Origin: CAZPBO01 sp964584815 | GTDB taxonomy: Bacteria > Planctomycetota > SKW154 | NCBI GenBank assembly: GCA_964584815.1 | Contig: CAZPBO010000030.1 | Location: 1 to 26,274 of the forward strand | Direction: 5' to 3' | Length of the DNA: 26,274 nucleotides | Shown here: piece after piece, positions 7,568 to 16,386 of the stretch | Position numbering within the stretch: position 1 is the stretch's first letter | How the letters are laid out: the number at the start of each line of letters is the position of its first letter | Notes under the pieces: generated by a model | The model's input: only the letters and a program-made list of their open reading frames with translations | The model's database searches: none | Told to the model about the DNA's origin: nothing | Translations under genes and position numbers: made by a program

Positions 7568-10054
7568 TTACTTACAAATTATCTCTATCGGACACTCAAG
7601 TGTGGTCGTCTGGTCAAGATAGCGAAGGTGGATTATGAGTCTCGCTTTGTGGGCTCCTGTCTTTAAGTCTTCCGCCGGGAATCCTACGATACGCAATTTC
7701 AGTGGTTGAGAGAGGTCGGCTTCTTTTGCGATGCTTCTACCAAGAAGGCTCCTCTTCCCGTTAGCACTGTCGCTTACCAGGTCAGCGCTCACTCCGATTT
7801 TCGGGTATGGCATTGGCAGTCTTTTGGGTGTGAGTGTGGCGTCAAACAGCAGCGGTTCTCCGGGGTGCGTTACCAACTTGGCGGGTGCGTCAACTTTCAG
7901 CGCTGGGGTGCGGTTGACGACGAGTTTGAAGGAGACGGTCTTTTTACCCAGCGCCCGCCAAATGCCGCCGAACCCGAGCGTTAATGTCAGGCTATACTCG
8001 CCATCTTTCGCTTCCTGCGGCAGCACGGCGCCAAACACCGCCTTGTCCCCTGCAGGGTAAAGCCTCACGGAGGTCAGACCTTTAAGGTCGCTTGTTGCTT
8101 TCTCCACACGACAGTAAAGGGTTGAGGGCTTCATCAAACTGCCCTCAAGAACGCGTTTGATGCTGTAGTTCAGTTTGCCGTTCGCCCCATCGCTTGAGGC
8201 GCACTTAGCGGAAGGCCAGACGACCTCAATCGGTTGAGACGGCAGTTTCATCTCGGCTATGGGGATTTGTAAGTTGAGGACATAATCCGCCAGATGCTGC
8301 CCTTTTTGCCCCTGTTTTTGAGCACGGGCGAAGATAGCCAGTTTCATACTCTTTGGGGGTTCCTTATATGTTGGCAGTGTTATGTCGCAGACGGTTTGCT
8401 GACGGGGGGCAAGACTTTGGGGGATACCGCTTATATGCTCTGCGCCGCGCAACTCAAGTGGCAGCACCGTCCTGTTGGTCAGTCTAAGGCGAACAGGACC
8501 GGCTGTTCTGCCGCGCCATACCGCAGCAAACTCAACCACCGAACCAGGCAAAAGCGGCTGCCACTGCCATACCGTCTTCACCTTCTCTGTCACCTTCCCT
8601 TTGACTTTTACCTTCTCCTTCACCTGCTTTGGGATACCCTTCTCTATCAGAACCCACGCTTGAGGTCCTTCTATGTGTTTCAACCTCATCCTGAAGCGGC
8701 GTCTGTTTTCCCAGGTGGTCGCCTTAAGGCGCATCCGCGTGTAAACAACAACATCAAAGAGTTCCTTTTTGCGTTCCCGCACATATATCGGCCACTCTAC
8801 GCTGACACTGGGGTTCTCTGGATGTTGTTTCTTCGCGGACTTTTTTCGTTTTGGGCTCTGTTTTGCGCTTTTTTGAGCGGATGGGTGCCTCGTTGTGGGG
8901 GATGGGAACGGGATTTCGGTTTCGGCACCGCCGCCAACAGGTATCACCACTATCCGCTCTATCGTAACATTGCTCAGAAACTTGCGTATCTTTTCGGCGT
9001 TTTTGTCGGGGACGATGCGCACACTGAGAACGACTGTGTCGCCTTCGTTTGCGCTGACAGGTTTTTTCTCGTCAAGAACGACCTCTTTTGCGCCCACCGC
9101 TTCTTTTGTGCCTTTTTTGAGCGGACGCCATGTGACCAGAACGCGGAACGGCATAACAGCAAAGACCCGATTGGCTTTCGGCTTCTTTGTGTATATGACC
9201 TGCCATACCCCCGCATCTGGCGACTCCACACTTGTCACATCAAAGGGTGTGTTGGTCTGTTGAGGTTTGGCAGGATAGGCGGATACGGTGCTGCTGGCGC
9301 GCTCCAGTGAACGCTCTTTGCCAGAAGATGTGATGATGCGGAAGGAGTCAACAAAGGCGCCCTCCGTCAGGAGCAGAAGGCGGTAGCATGACGGAGGAAG
9401 GGTGAAAGGCTTATTTGAGGAGGTGAGAAGGTTGAAGAGGCGGTCGCGAGGCCAGAAGCGACGGAGCATGGTTTCATAAACGGGCAAACTCTGCGGTTCG
9501 TAGGCGTTTATGGAAAATCCGTTGGTTTTTGCGGCGAGACTCTCAAGACCGCGATTCTCGGTGCGGGGTGTTGCAGGAATTGATGTAAGGGCAACCTTTG
9601 ACTTCAGCGCACTCTTTGTGAGTTTGTCCACCTGCTTCGGGGAAGGGTTAGAGTCTGTGACAACAAGAAGATGCTTTTGGGGAGATGTGGTGGATGCGGC
9701 ACGGTTAATGGCACCGCTTAAGTGCTGGAAGATGCTGCCCTTGCCGTTGGGTTTCTCCTTTGCCGCTTCGTAAAATTTTCGTCTATCAGAATTCTTCTTT
9801 ACGACGCGTTCCTCGTAGACCCAGTCAGCATCGTCTGTCAGCACAAGTTCGGAGACCCGCCAGTAAGGGGGCAGCAGAGCAGTGACCCAGCCCACCACAT
9901 CTGGACCACGGTTGTTTGGGTCGTGGTGGCGTGCGCTTTTCGTGCGGTCAACAGCGATTACAAGATGACCTTCTTCCGCGCCGGGTATCGGTTTCTCTTT
10001 GTGGAAGAGAAAACAGCCGGCACAGAAGATAAGAAGCAGAAACGGAGCCCGCAT
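7568..10054 (-). CDS. Large exported protein with a degenerate VWA domain, probable lipoprotein
   Basis: This 828-residue protein starts with a short hydrophobic leader ending in FCAGC, so Cys14 is the likely lipidation site (the -3 residue is Cys rather than Leu). Residues 29-210 resemble a VWA domain: strand HLVIAVDRTKS, Ser107 in GKGSIFQHL, and LLVVTDSNPS at about 129-138. The metal motif reads DRTKS (DxTxS) and TDS replaces TDG, so metal binding is doubtful. The remainder is beta-rich, with a Lys/Arg-rich break near residues 400-425 (SAKQSPKRKKSAKKQ) and Ig-like strands to the C-terminus; no transmembrane helix follows. It sits between the GrpE-like gene (14 nt upstream) and the other VWA gene (11 nt downstream), with RBS AAGGAG. 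It is probably a periplasmic partner of that protein. Confidence 0.78.
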   Translation of the reverse strand: MRAPFLLLIFCAGCFLFHKEKPIPGAEEGHLVIAVDRTKSARHHDPNNRGPDVVGWVTALLPPYWRVSELVLTDDADWVYEERVVKKNSDRRKFYEAAKEKPNGKGSIFQHLSGAINRAASTTSPQKHLLVVTDSNPSPKQVDKLTKSALKSKVALTSIPATPRTENRGLESLAAKTNGFSINAYEPQSLPVYETMLRRFWPRDRLFNLLTSSNKPFTLPPSCYRLLLLTEGAFVDSFRIITSSGKERSLERASSTVSAYPAKPQQTNTPFDVTSVESPDAGVWQVIYTKKPKANRVFAVMPFRVLVTWRPLKKGTKEAVGAKEVVLDEKKPVSANEGDTVVLSVRIVPDKNAEKIRKFLSNVTIERIVVIPVGGGAETEIPFPSPTTRHPSAQKSAKQSPKRKKSAKKQHPENPSVSVEWPIYVRERKKELFDVVVYTRMRLKATTWENRRRFRMRLKHIEGPQAWVLIEKGIPKQVKEKVKVKGKVTEKVKTVWQWQPLLPGSVVEFAAVWRGRTAGPVRLRLTNRTVLPLELRGAEHISGIPQSLAPRQQTVCDITLPTYKEPPKSMKLAIFARAQKQGQKGQHLADYVLNLQIPIAEMKLPSQPIEVVWPSAKCASSDGANGKLNYSIKRVLEGSLMKPSTLYCRVEKATSDLKGLTSVRLYPAGDKAVFGAVLPQEAKDGEYSLTLTLGFGGIWRALGKKTVSFKLVVNRTPALKVDAPAKLVTHPGEPLLFDATLTPKRLPMPYPKIGVSADLVSDSANGKRSLLGRSIAKEADLSQPLKLRIVGFPAEDLKTGAHKARLIIHLRYLDQTTTLECPIEIICK

Positions 10055-10068
10055 GGTCTTTCTCCTTG

Positions 10069-11339
10069 CTAACGGCTAACGGCAACCAGCACCTTTTGGA
10101 CAGCGGTTCCGGAGGCGTCCACAAACCCCCGTCTTATCACCCCAACTATCGTTCCAGGTGGCGCGTCGCTCTTAACAAATTCGCGTTCAAATTTGCTCGG
10201 GGAGAGCGTCTCGTCAAACTTGCGCCCGCTTGGCACATATATCTCCTTAAATCCCATCTCTTTCAGGGCGGATAGGATGTTCTGGACGCAGGCTTTGATG
10301 GCGGATGACCTGATTTTGTAACGCCAAGTTAGGAGGTCAAGAGCGTTTAAGACATCGCGCAACCGCGCCTGCTCGTGCTCGGGTTTCAAAGCCTTGGGCA
10401 TTCCGAGCCACCACGAGTGGAACTGGCGTAGGAAGGAGTAAATGTCGCCAGACGCTTCCGGATTCGGGGGCGAGACGGAGGAAAGCGCCCTGATGGCGGC
10501 AACGACGGCTTCTGATACTTTGTGGTTCTTCCCAACAGAAAGCGCCACACGACCAACTTTAACGGGATGTCCGTCTTTCTTTACTGCGGGTTCCACAACC
10601 GCGACAGCAGTGGCTTCCGGTTCGTTGGCATAAACCGGCACAGGTTGGAAGCATTCCTTCTCCACCTGNNNNNNNNNNNNNNNNNNNNNNNNNNNNNNNN
10701 NNNNNNNNNNNNNNNNNNNNNNNNNNNNNNNNNNNNNNNNNNNNNNNNNNNNNNNNNNNNNNNNNNNNCTTCCGGTTCGTTGGCATAAACCGGCACAGGT
10801 TGGAAGCATTCCTTCTCCACCTGCTCCTTCTTCCAAAGGATGGAATATCCTTTGGCGAGTGCCGATTCGGCAGAGGATAACAACTCCTCCAGCCGCTGAA
10901 GAGGTTGGGAAGAAGCGAGCGCGAAACGGCACCTTGTGGCAGCACAGAGCCATACCACCTTCGCATACTCAAGTGCGTCCTCATCACTTTCTGTCCATTC
11001 CTTCTGAACCGCACGAGACAACTCCTTTGTTTCTTTCTGCCCAAAAAGCCCCGGTGTCTCCTTCGCCAACTCAAAAATGGGTAAAAGCAGTTGACTCCTG
11101 TCCACCTCCTCTTCCCGTTCTGCTTCCACTTCTTCTGTCTGAGACGCTTTCTCCTCCACCACTATGAGCGTCTCATCGGTAGGTGTTTCCGCAGGCGCTT
11201 CCGTTGAAGATTGCGCCAAGGAGGGAACTGCTGTCGTGGTCTCCAAATTGTGAACTTTCTCCCGCAGTATGGAGAAAAGCCGGGTTACCTCCTTAAGATG
11301 TGTCTCTATTTGCGCAAGCAGTTTCTCTAACTCTTCCAT
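10069..11339 (-). CDS. GrpE-like nucleotide exchange factor (spans an assembly gap)
   Basis: After removing the 100 N and one copy of the flanking 55 bp, this is one continuous frame of 371 residues. Residues 1-33 form a coiled coil and 35-80 an acidic, low-complexity linker. Residues 80-185 and 220-310 are helical. Residues 311-371 match the GrpE C-terminal beta domain: GFKEI, GRKFDETLSPS, SDAPPGTIVGVIRRGF and VQKVLVAVSR parallel the G-x-PFDP..HEA, PPGTVV...GY and RPAMVKVA blocks. GrpE releases ADP from Hsp70 proteins, and the adjacent gene encodes a divergent Hsp70, so a dedicated exchange role is a strong inference. At 371 residues it is about twice the usual GrpE length. The ATG at 11339 follows GGAG, 12 nt after the Hsp70 stop. 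Confidence 0.82.
10614..10668. repeat. 55-bp end duplicate, left of assembly gap 1
   Basis: Bases 10614-10668 are identical to 10769-10823 on the other side of the Ns. The copies touch the gap directly and are in the same orientation, as expected when two overlapping contigs are joined without merging the overlap. The repeat is not biological. Confidence 0.95.
10669..10768. other. Assembly gap 1 (100 N), spurious
   Basis: Exactly 100 N, a default scaffold spacer. Removing 155 bases (100 N plus one 55-bp copy) leaves a frame of 1,116 nt, divisible by three and free of stops, so no sequence needs to be missing. Confidence 0.95.
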
Positions 11340-11351
11340 ATCTTTCTCCGA

Positions 11352-14072
11352 TTAGTGGAAACCGCTGAAGGGATAGCGCTCATCCCATTTCTCCTTGTGT
11401 GGTGCAAATGCGAAAATTTCGCCTGTCTGAAGGTTTATGGCACGCAGTTCACGGTTTTCCAGCAACTGGAACCTTATAATGAGTTTGTCCTTTGCGTGTT
11501 CAGGCGGTTCCCAGTTGGGGAAACGGTCCTCTGGCTGGGTGAAGTCAATAAAGCCGAGATATTTGGGTGGGGAGCCGTCGTGGTAGTCAGCAAAGACGAC
11601 CAACTGCTCCATATCTTTGTGGATGAGGAAGACATCTTTTTCAGAGACATCTTTGTGTGTGTAGTCTTCGGCACCGCCACCGTTTTCGGGAATCTTTATC
11701 TCCGTTCCGCGCTCAAATATCGTGTAGAAACCGTTGGGGAACTTTACTGGGTCAAGCAACTCCAACTGCTTGTCCAGAAAACCGATAGAATAGGGAACGC
11801 GTGTCAGGAAGCCTGTTGCAGAGTAGGATATGGCGCCTTCTTCGCCGAAGGTGGTGCGCAGCACATACTCCTCGCAGGCACCTATCGCTACTGCTGTCTT
11901 CAACTCCTTTGCGTCTATCACAATGTCTTCTTCCGATACCTCCTTGAATATTTCGCGAATCTTCTCCTGCACAATGGGCAGGTTGCTTGAATTGCCTGCA
12001 AGCACCACTTTCAACGGCTTGGCTTGCTCTGTCTCCTCTCCACCAACCACAATCAAACCGCTTTCCGCCGTCAGTTTCTCGTGCTGTTTCTTCCAGAGAG
12101 TGTGGGCTTTCTTTATCGCCGCAACTATCGGCTCCTCTATGTGGATGTTCATCTCCTTCATTAAGATATAAACCTCGGTGAATTTGACAGGGTCAATCGT
12201 CAACTCGGAAAGAACAGGTTCTTCTACCTTCTCTTCTTTTTCCTCTTCACCAAATGTGAAGTCGCTTTCTTCCTCTTCTTCCTCTTTTTTGCCCCAGTCC
12301 GGAGGACGCGGAATGGAGCCTGTGTATTTTGCCAGACGGGTAAGCGTTGACTGGATGTTGCGTTTCTCCGCTCTTGTCTTGCTCAAGTTGATTTTAAGAC
12401 GGTCCGCCTCGTGCCAGAGTTCGTAGAATATCATCCGCGCCGTCAGCATCATCTCCTCGTCTCTGCCTTCGTACTTTGCCCATTTTGTTGGCACAAGCGT
12501 CTCAATTGCGTCCTCAATCTTTTGGGCAATGTCCTTACTCTGACGGTCGTCAACATAGGTGCCGTCTGCTTTCTCCTTCTCTATCACGAAATCAAGGAGC
12601 GGTTTTGTTGTTTCAATCGTCTTTTCAATCACATCCTGATAGTCAAGGACCGTTTTGACGGCGTCCTTCCATACCGAAAGTTCTGCGCGGTTGACTATCT
12701 GGTCAAGCCCTTCACCCTCAAGGCGAACGACCTGCACCGCTTCCTCTTCTTCCTCCTCTTCGCCGAGGTCAAAGATTGACTTTGCCGATTCCTCCTCTGT
12801 GCCTTTCTTTTTGCCTGTGCCCCACTCCATCTTGAAGCCGAAGCCTTCTTCCTCTTCCTCCTTTTTGACGGTGGGTTCTTCAAGCAGATGTTTGTGCTCT
12901 TGTGCCACCTTTATTGCGAGCCGTTTTTTGAGGATGCGGAAGACCTCAAGTGTGACATTGTCACCGCCGTAGAAGGCTTCGCCTGAAAGCCCTTTGAGTT
13001 CGGTCTGAATTCTGATACGACGCTCGCCGCCTGACTCCCGTGTTATTTTCGCGTCAACAAGACATATATCTATTGTTCCACCGCCGAAGTCAAATACCAG
13101 CAACTGCTCCTCCCGCTTCTCAAGTGCGGGGTTGATGCGGAACTCCTGCAGCATTCGGGAGTAGACATGGTTGAAAGCAGCAGCGCTTGTCTCGTCCACA
13201 TCCATCACAACCGATTTGTCCGTCACATTCTGCACTCCCAGATTCCGCAACGCCAGCATAAAGGAACGCCGTATCGCCTCCTTCCTGTCCAGACTGAAGA
13301 GTGTGGGATATGTAGCCACAACCCGTGTTACGCGCTCGCCTATTGTGTCCTGAGCCTTCTGAATAAGGGAGCGAATAATAAGCGCGGCTATCTCCTCCAC
13401 ATGCCAGCGTCTTAGATTGGCGTAACGGTCAACCACCACAAAACGGACATCCTCTCCAAGAAGCCGTTTAACACTTATGAAGTAGGAGTTGACCATAGAG
13501 GAGTGTTCGCGCATAAGGTGAGCGGCTTCCGTGCCGATGCGATATTCAGGGTTGACCTGGTTTTCAACATTCTCAAAGAAGATGAGAGAGGGCATCTCGG
13601 GTGAGGCAACAGCGCGGTCAAACGCTAATCCCTTGCTTGGAACTTTGTGTTTGTAAGCGTAACAGGAGTTTGTTGTGCCGAAGTCAAGGGAGAATGTTCC
13701 CAAAAACAGCGGCATCTCCTCAACTATCTCCTCAATTATCACGGGCAGGTCAACTTTGACCTCTTCACCGTTTGCGTCGGTGAAGACAATCGTTAGGGCA
13801 CCTTCATAGTTTTTGTGAGGGAAGTGGGGATGCGTGGCGTCTATTGAAGCGATGAGACGCTGCTTACCCGGACGCCCGGGTTTTGCCCCAGGCACCGACA
13901 AAAACGCCCCTTGATATACTCCATCAATGTTTATCCACGCAGGTTTGTCTACATCCTTTACTGTCAGTGATATTTGCTCCTCGTCAGTGTTCTGCAGGAA
14001 GAAGAGTCGGCTCAGCGTCTCTTTACCTCTGACTATCCTCTTCACCACTATCGGAGTTGCCTTTATTGACAT
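11352..14072 (-). CDS. Divergent Hsp70 (DnaK-family) with N-terminal extension and acidic inserts
   Basis: This 906-residue ATP-driven chaperone homologue is much longer than DnaK (about 640). Residues 1-118 form an extra beta-rich, Ig-like domain. The ATPase follows: phosphate-1 loop LDFGTTNS at 129-136, DETSAAAF (293-300, the DnaK NEPTAAAL equivalent), phosphate-2 loop FDFGGGTIDI at 327-336, and adenosine motif AGNSSNLP at 691-698. Two Glu-rich low-complexity insertions interrupt it (about 399-450 and 590-620), with a long helical segment between them. Residues 752-906 align in order with the DnaK substrate-binding beta domain, but the helical lid is absent. It lacks the EEVD-like tail. RBS GGAGG; 31 nt after the GTPase gene. 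Location is cytoplasmic. The client is unknown and is likely a product of this run. Confidence 0.93.
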   Translation of the reverse strand: MSIKATPIVVKRIVRGKETLSRLFFLQNTDEEQISLTVKDVDKPAWINIDGVYQGAFLSVPGAKPGRPGKQRLIASIDATHPHFPHKNYEGALTIVFTDANGEEVKVDLPVIIEEIVEEMPLFLGTFSLDFGTTNSCYAYKHKVPSKGLAFDRAVASPEMPSLIFFENVENQVNPEYRIGTEAAHLMREHSSMVNSYFISVKRLLGEDVRFVVVDRYANLRRWHVEEIAALIIRSLIQKAQDTIGERVTRVVATYPTLFSLDRKEAIRRSFMLALRNLGVQNVTDKSVVMDVDETSAAAFNHVYSRMLQEFRINPALEKREEQLLVFDFGGGTIDICLVDAKITRESGGERRIRIQTELKGLSGEAFYGGDNVTLEVFRILKKRLAIKVAQEHKHLLEEPTVKKEEEEEGFGFKMEWGTGKKKGTEEESAKSIFDLGEEEEEEEAVQVVRLEGEGLDQIVNRAELSVWKDAVKTVLDYQDVIEKTIETTKPLLDFVIEKEKADGTYVDDRQSKDIAQKIEDAIETLVPTKWAKYEGRDEEMMLTARMIFYELWHEADRLKINLSKTRAEKRNIQSTLTRLAKYTGSIPRPPDWGKKEEEEEESDFTFGEEEKEEKVEEPVLSELTIDPVKFTEVYILMKEMNIHIEEPIVAAIKKAHTLWKKQHEKLTAESGLIVVGGEETEQAKPLKVVLAGNSSNLPIVQEKIREIFKEVSEEDIVIDAKELKTAVAIGACEEYVLRTTFGEEGAISYSATGFLTRVPYSIGFLDKQLELLDPVKFPNGFYTIFERGTEIKIPENGGGAEDYTHKDVSEKDVFLIHKDMEQLVVFADYHDGSPPKYLGFIDFTQPEDRFPNWEPPEHAKDKLIIRFQLLENRELRAINLQTGEIFAFAPHKEKWDERYPFSGFH

Positions 14073-14103
14073 ATTCTACCCTCCAATTCTCAAACACGCT
14101 TTT

Positions 14104-16383
14104 TTATTTTTCACTCATAAACTCTTCAAACTGCTTTTCTACCTTATCGTAATGCTTCTTGGCGGTTTCAAACAGTTGCCAGTAACCGAAGATTTTGTAT
14201 TCGCGCTCTTGTTTTTCCGCCTCGCCTGTCACGAGATTCATCGGCAGGGAGACCTTGTCCTGCTCCAGTGTCACATCTTGTTCCAGTTCTTCAACGATGT
14301 TCTCAAACGCCTTAACGAACTCGCGCAGAGATGTGTCCTGATAGCGCCATATCACATCTTTTAGGTTCTCGCTGTGCTGTCCGAAGGCACTGACGAAGAC
14401 CTGTTTCAGTTGCTCTTTGAACTTCTTCTGTTCGGCGCGGTCAAACTCCTCACCACCGGGGGCGGGCTTTATCTGTTTGGCTTGCAGTTTCCACATCTCT
14501 TCCATCGCCCGCATCCTTGTCAGACGCCTCACATCTTCCTCAAACTGCTTCAGCGCCTTCTCCCACATCTCAAGATAGTTCTTATCCATTCCCCTGCTCA
14601 TGTATTTGAAGACTTCTCCTATGGGCGTCTTCTCCAGCATTTCCCGCACCTGCTGCACCAGCAGTTTTGCGGTATGCTCTTCCATCACATCAACGAAAAT
14701 CTTCGGCAACTGGCGTTGGCAAGTCCTTATCATCCGAACCTTTATGTCAAAGGCGGAGGGTTGCCCACCCATTTCGTCCGCCAGTTGCATCTTAATCCGC
14801 GCCACCGCCATACCGTCTATGAACCGTGCCACTCCCGGAACGAACTTTTCGCCAATCTTGGTTATAGTGCGTGTCATCACATTCTTCAACTCGTCCGATA
14901 TTGGGCTTATGGCGTTGTAGAATATGTCGCGGAATTTCTCCATGAACTCGTGAATCATCATTCTTCTATCGCGGGCGGATGAGATGAAGTCCTCAATGCG
15001 GCTGAATTCAGGTTCAAGCATCAATTTGAAGGCGTCGTAGACATCTTTGAGGAAGAAGTAGACCTCTTTTAGGCGTGCGATGCGGATATCTTTTTCAAGG
15101 TAGTTCATAAGAGCCTGCCGCAGGGCGGGAACACCGCCGTCGGTGAAGCAGTTGCGCACGCGTGTTTGCCACATCGGCTCCAGCGGTTTGTGGCTCACCG
15201 CTTCCAGTTTGTTGTTCATATCGGCGCGCATACGCTCAAGTTGCTCCCTTTCTTCAGGTGTCAGTGCGCCCTGGCGCTCCTTCAGCAGCAGTTTGTAATA
15301 CAAAGCGCTTGTCAGGTAGAACTTCTCTATGTCAAGTCCCAAATGTCCTACCATGGTGTTGACTATTTCTCTTGCCCAGCGTTTGAAGGCTTCGGGTTCC
15401 AACTGTTCTGCTGTCAGCAGGTCAAACATATTTATGACGGTGAACATCTTATCGCGCACTTCTTTGTTGTAGCGGCTCAACTCATCCCTTATCCGCACGG
15501 CTTCTGCTTCAAACCCGCGTGGTTGAATCATCAAGACCACCGCGTCCGCCTCGCTCAAATACTGATAGGTCAGTTGTCTCTGGCGTTCGTTGACATCGTC
15601 GGTTCCGGGAAGGTCTATTATCCGCACTCCGTGTCTTGTGAACAGTGGGTTGTCCTTGAAGACCGTCACCTGCTCAATTAAAAGAAGGTGCCCCATGCCT
15701 TTTAGGTTCTTATCCCTTGTCAGGTAGGTGGAGGCGTTCTCAATGTTGTCTACCCAGACCGTTCCGAGACGGCGCGAGACATCGGCGTTGTGCAGATACT
15801 CCAGAAATTCCTCCAATTCCTCCGCCCGCTGGAGGGCGTTCTGATACTCGCCTTGATTCTCTTTCAGGTCGCGAATCATCTCTTTTATGGCGTTTTCGGC
15901 TGTTTCTGCGCTGAAGGATTGCAACACCTGCTCTTTCACCTTTGCCGCCACATCGCGGTAGCGAAAGTTGTCAAAAATATTTCGCAGCGCCTGCTCCTTG
16001 GTGTAATACTTCACCTCTACGCGCTCAGGCGTTCCGGGGTCGGGATTACCTATCAGCGTTATGGACATTGTGCAGGGCTCAAGCGCTTCTGGTAGGAACT
16101 CCGGCTCGTCAAGCAGCGCGTTGATAAGCGTAGATTTGCCCACCGAGAATATTCCCGCAAATCCCACATTGTAGACCTGACGGCGGAGTTTCTTAGCGAC
16201 CTCATCCAACCGCGCTTTTGGAGATGTGTTCATAAAGTTGGTGAAACCTGTGCAGATTATCTCATCCCTGTGGTCGGTAACTACCATATCGTAGAGTTTG
16301 CTTAACACTTCGTGCAATGACTTCATCTCGCCCTCAAGGTTGAGGGTGTCAGCCATTTGGATGAACCTTGTCTTTTCACGCAT
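14104..16383 (-). CDS. Dynamin-family large GTPase
   Basis: A 759-residue GTPase of the dynamin-like superfamily, whose members polymerise on membranes and remodel them. The G domain shows the P-loop GIFSVGKST at 77-85, switch-I Thr105 (PCTMSIT), DLPG at 257-260 and the base-recognition stretch INMFD at 317-321 (NKxD is altered to NMFD). About 85 residues of helix are inserted between G2 and G3. From residue 330 to the end it is almost wholly helical and charged, as expected of the middle domain and GTPase effector stalk. No transmembrane helix is visible, so membrane contact would be by amphipathic helices. GGAGG precedes the ATG by 8 nt. It follows the kinase-like gene by 3 nt and precedes the Hsp70 gene. 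Confidence 0.93.
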   Translation of the reverse strand: MREKTRFIQMADTLNLEGEMKSLHEVLSKLYDMVVTDHRDEIICTGFTNFMNTSPKARLDEVAKKLRRQVYNVGFAGIFSVGKSTLINALLDEPEFLPEALEPCTMSITLIGNPDPGTPERVEVKYYTKEQALRNIFDNFRYRDVAAKVKEQVLQSFSAETAENAIKEMIRDLKENQGEYQNALQRAEELEEFLEYLHNADVSRRLGTVWVDNIENASTYLTRDKNLKGMGHLLLIEQVTVFKDNPLFTRHGVRIIDLPGTDDVNERQRQLTYQYLSEADAVVLMIQPRGFEAEAVRIRDELSRYNKEVRDKMFTVINMFDLLTAEQLEPEAFKRWAREIVNTMVGHLGLDIEKFYLTSALYYKLLLKERQGALTPEEREQLERMRADMNNKLEAVSHKPLEPMWQTRVRNCFTDGGVPALRQALMNYLEKDIRIARLKEVYFFLKDVYDAFKLMLEPEFSRIEDFISSARDRRMMIHEFMEKFRDIFYNAISPISDELKNVMTRTITKIGEKFVPGVARFIDGMAVARIKMQLADEMGGQPSAFDIKVRMIRTCQRQLPKIFVDVMEEHTAKLLVQQVREMLEKTPIGEVFKYMSRGMDKNYLEMWEKALKQFEEDVRRLTRMRAMEEMWKLQAKQIKPAPGGEEFDRAEQKKFKEQLKQVFVSAFGQHSENLKDVIWRYQDTSLREFVKAFENIVEELEQDVTLEQDKVSLPMNLVTGEAEKQEREYKIFGYWQLFETAKKHYDKVEKQFEEFMSEK

Positions 16384-16386
16384 TAT

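Noticed and set aside
8294..9310. Long plus-strand open frame opposite the degenerate-VWA lipoprotein gene
   Set aside because: The amino-acid composition is unnatural (many Cys, Trp, His and Arg), there is no ribosome binding site, and the opposite strand has a well-supported gene with a signal peptide.
10614..10823. Direct repeat of 55 bp as a mobile-element or recombination signature
   Set aside because: Both copies abut a 100-N spacer, and the same length recurs at the second gap, so they are contig-end overlaps.
12723..12878. Glu-rich stretch as a simple-sequence repeat or frameshift error in the Hsp70 gene
   Set aside because: The reading frame continues through both acidic insertions into recognisable ATPase and beta-domain motifs, so they are real coding insertions.
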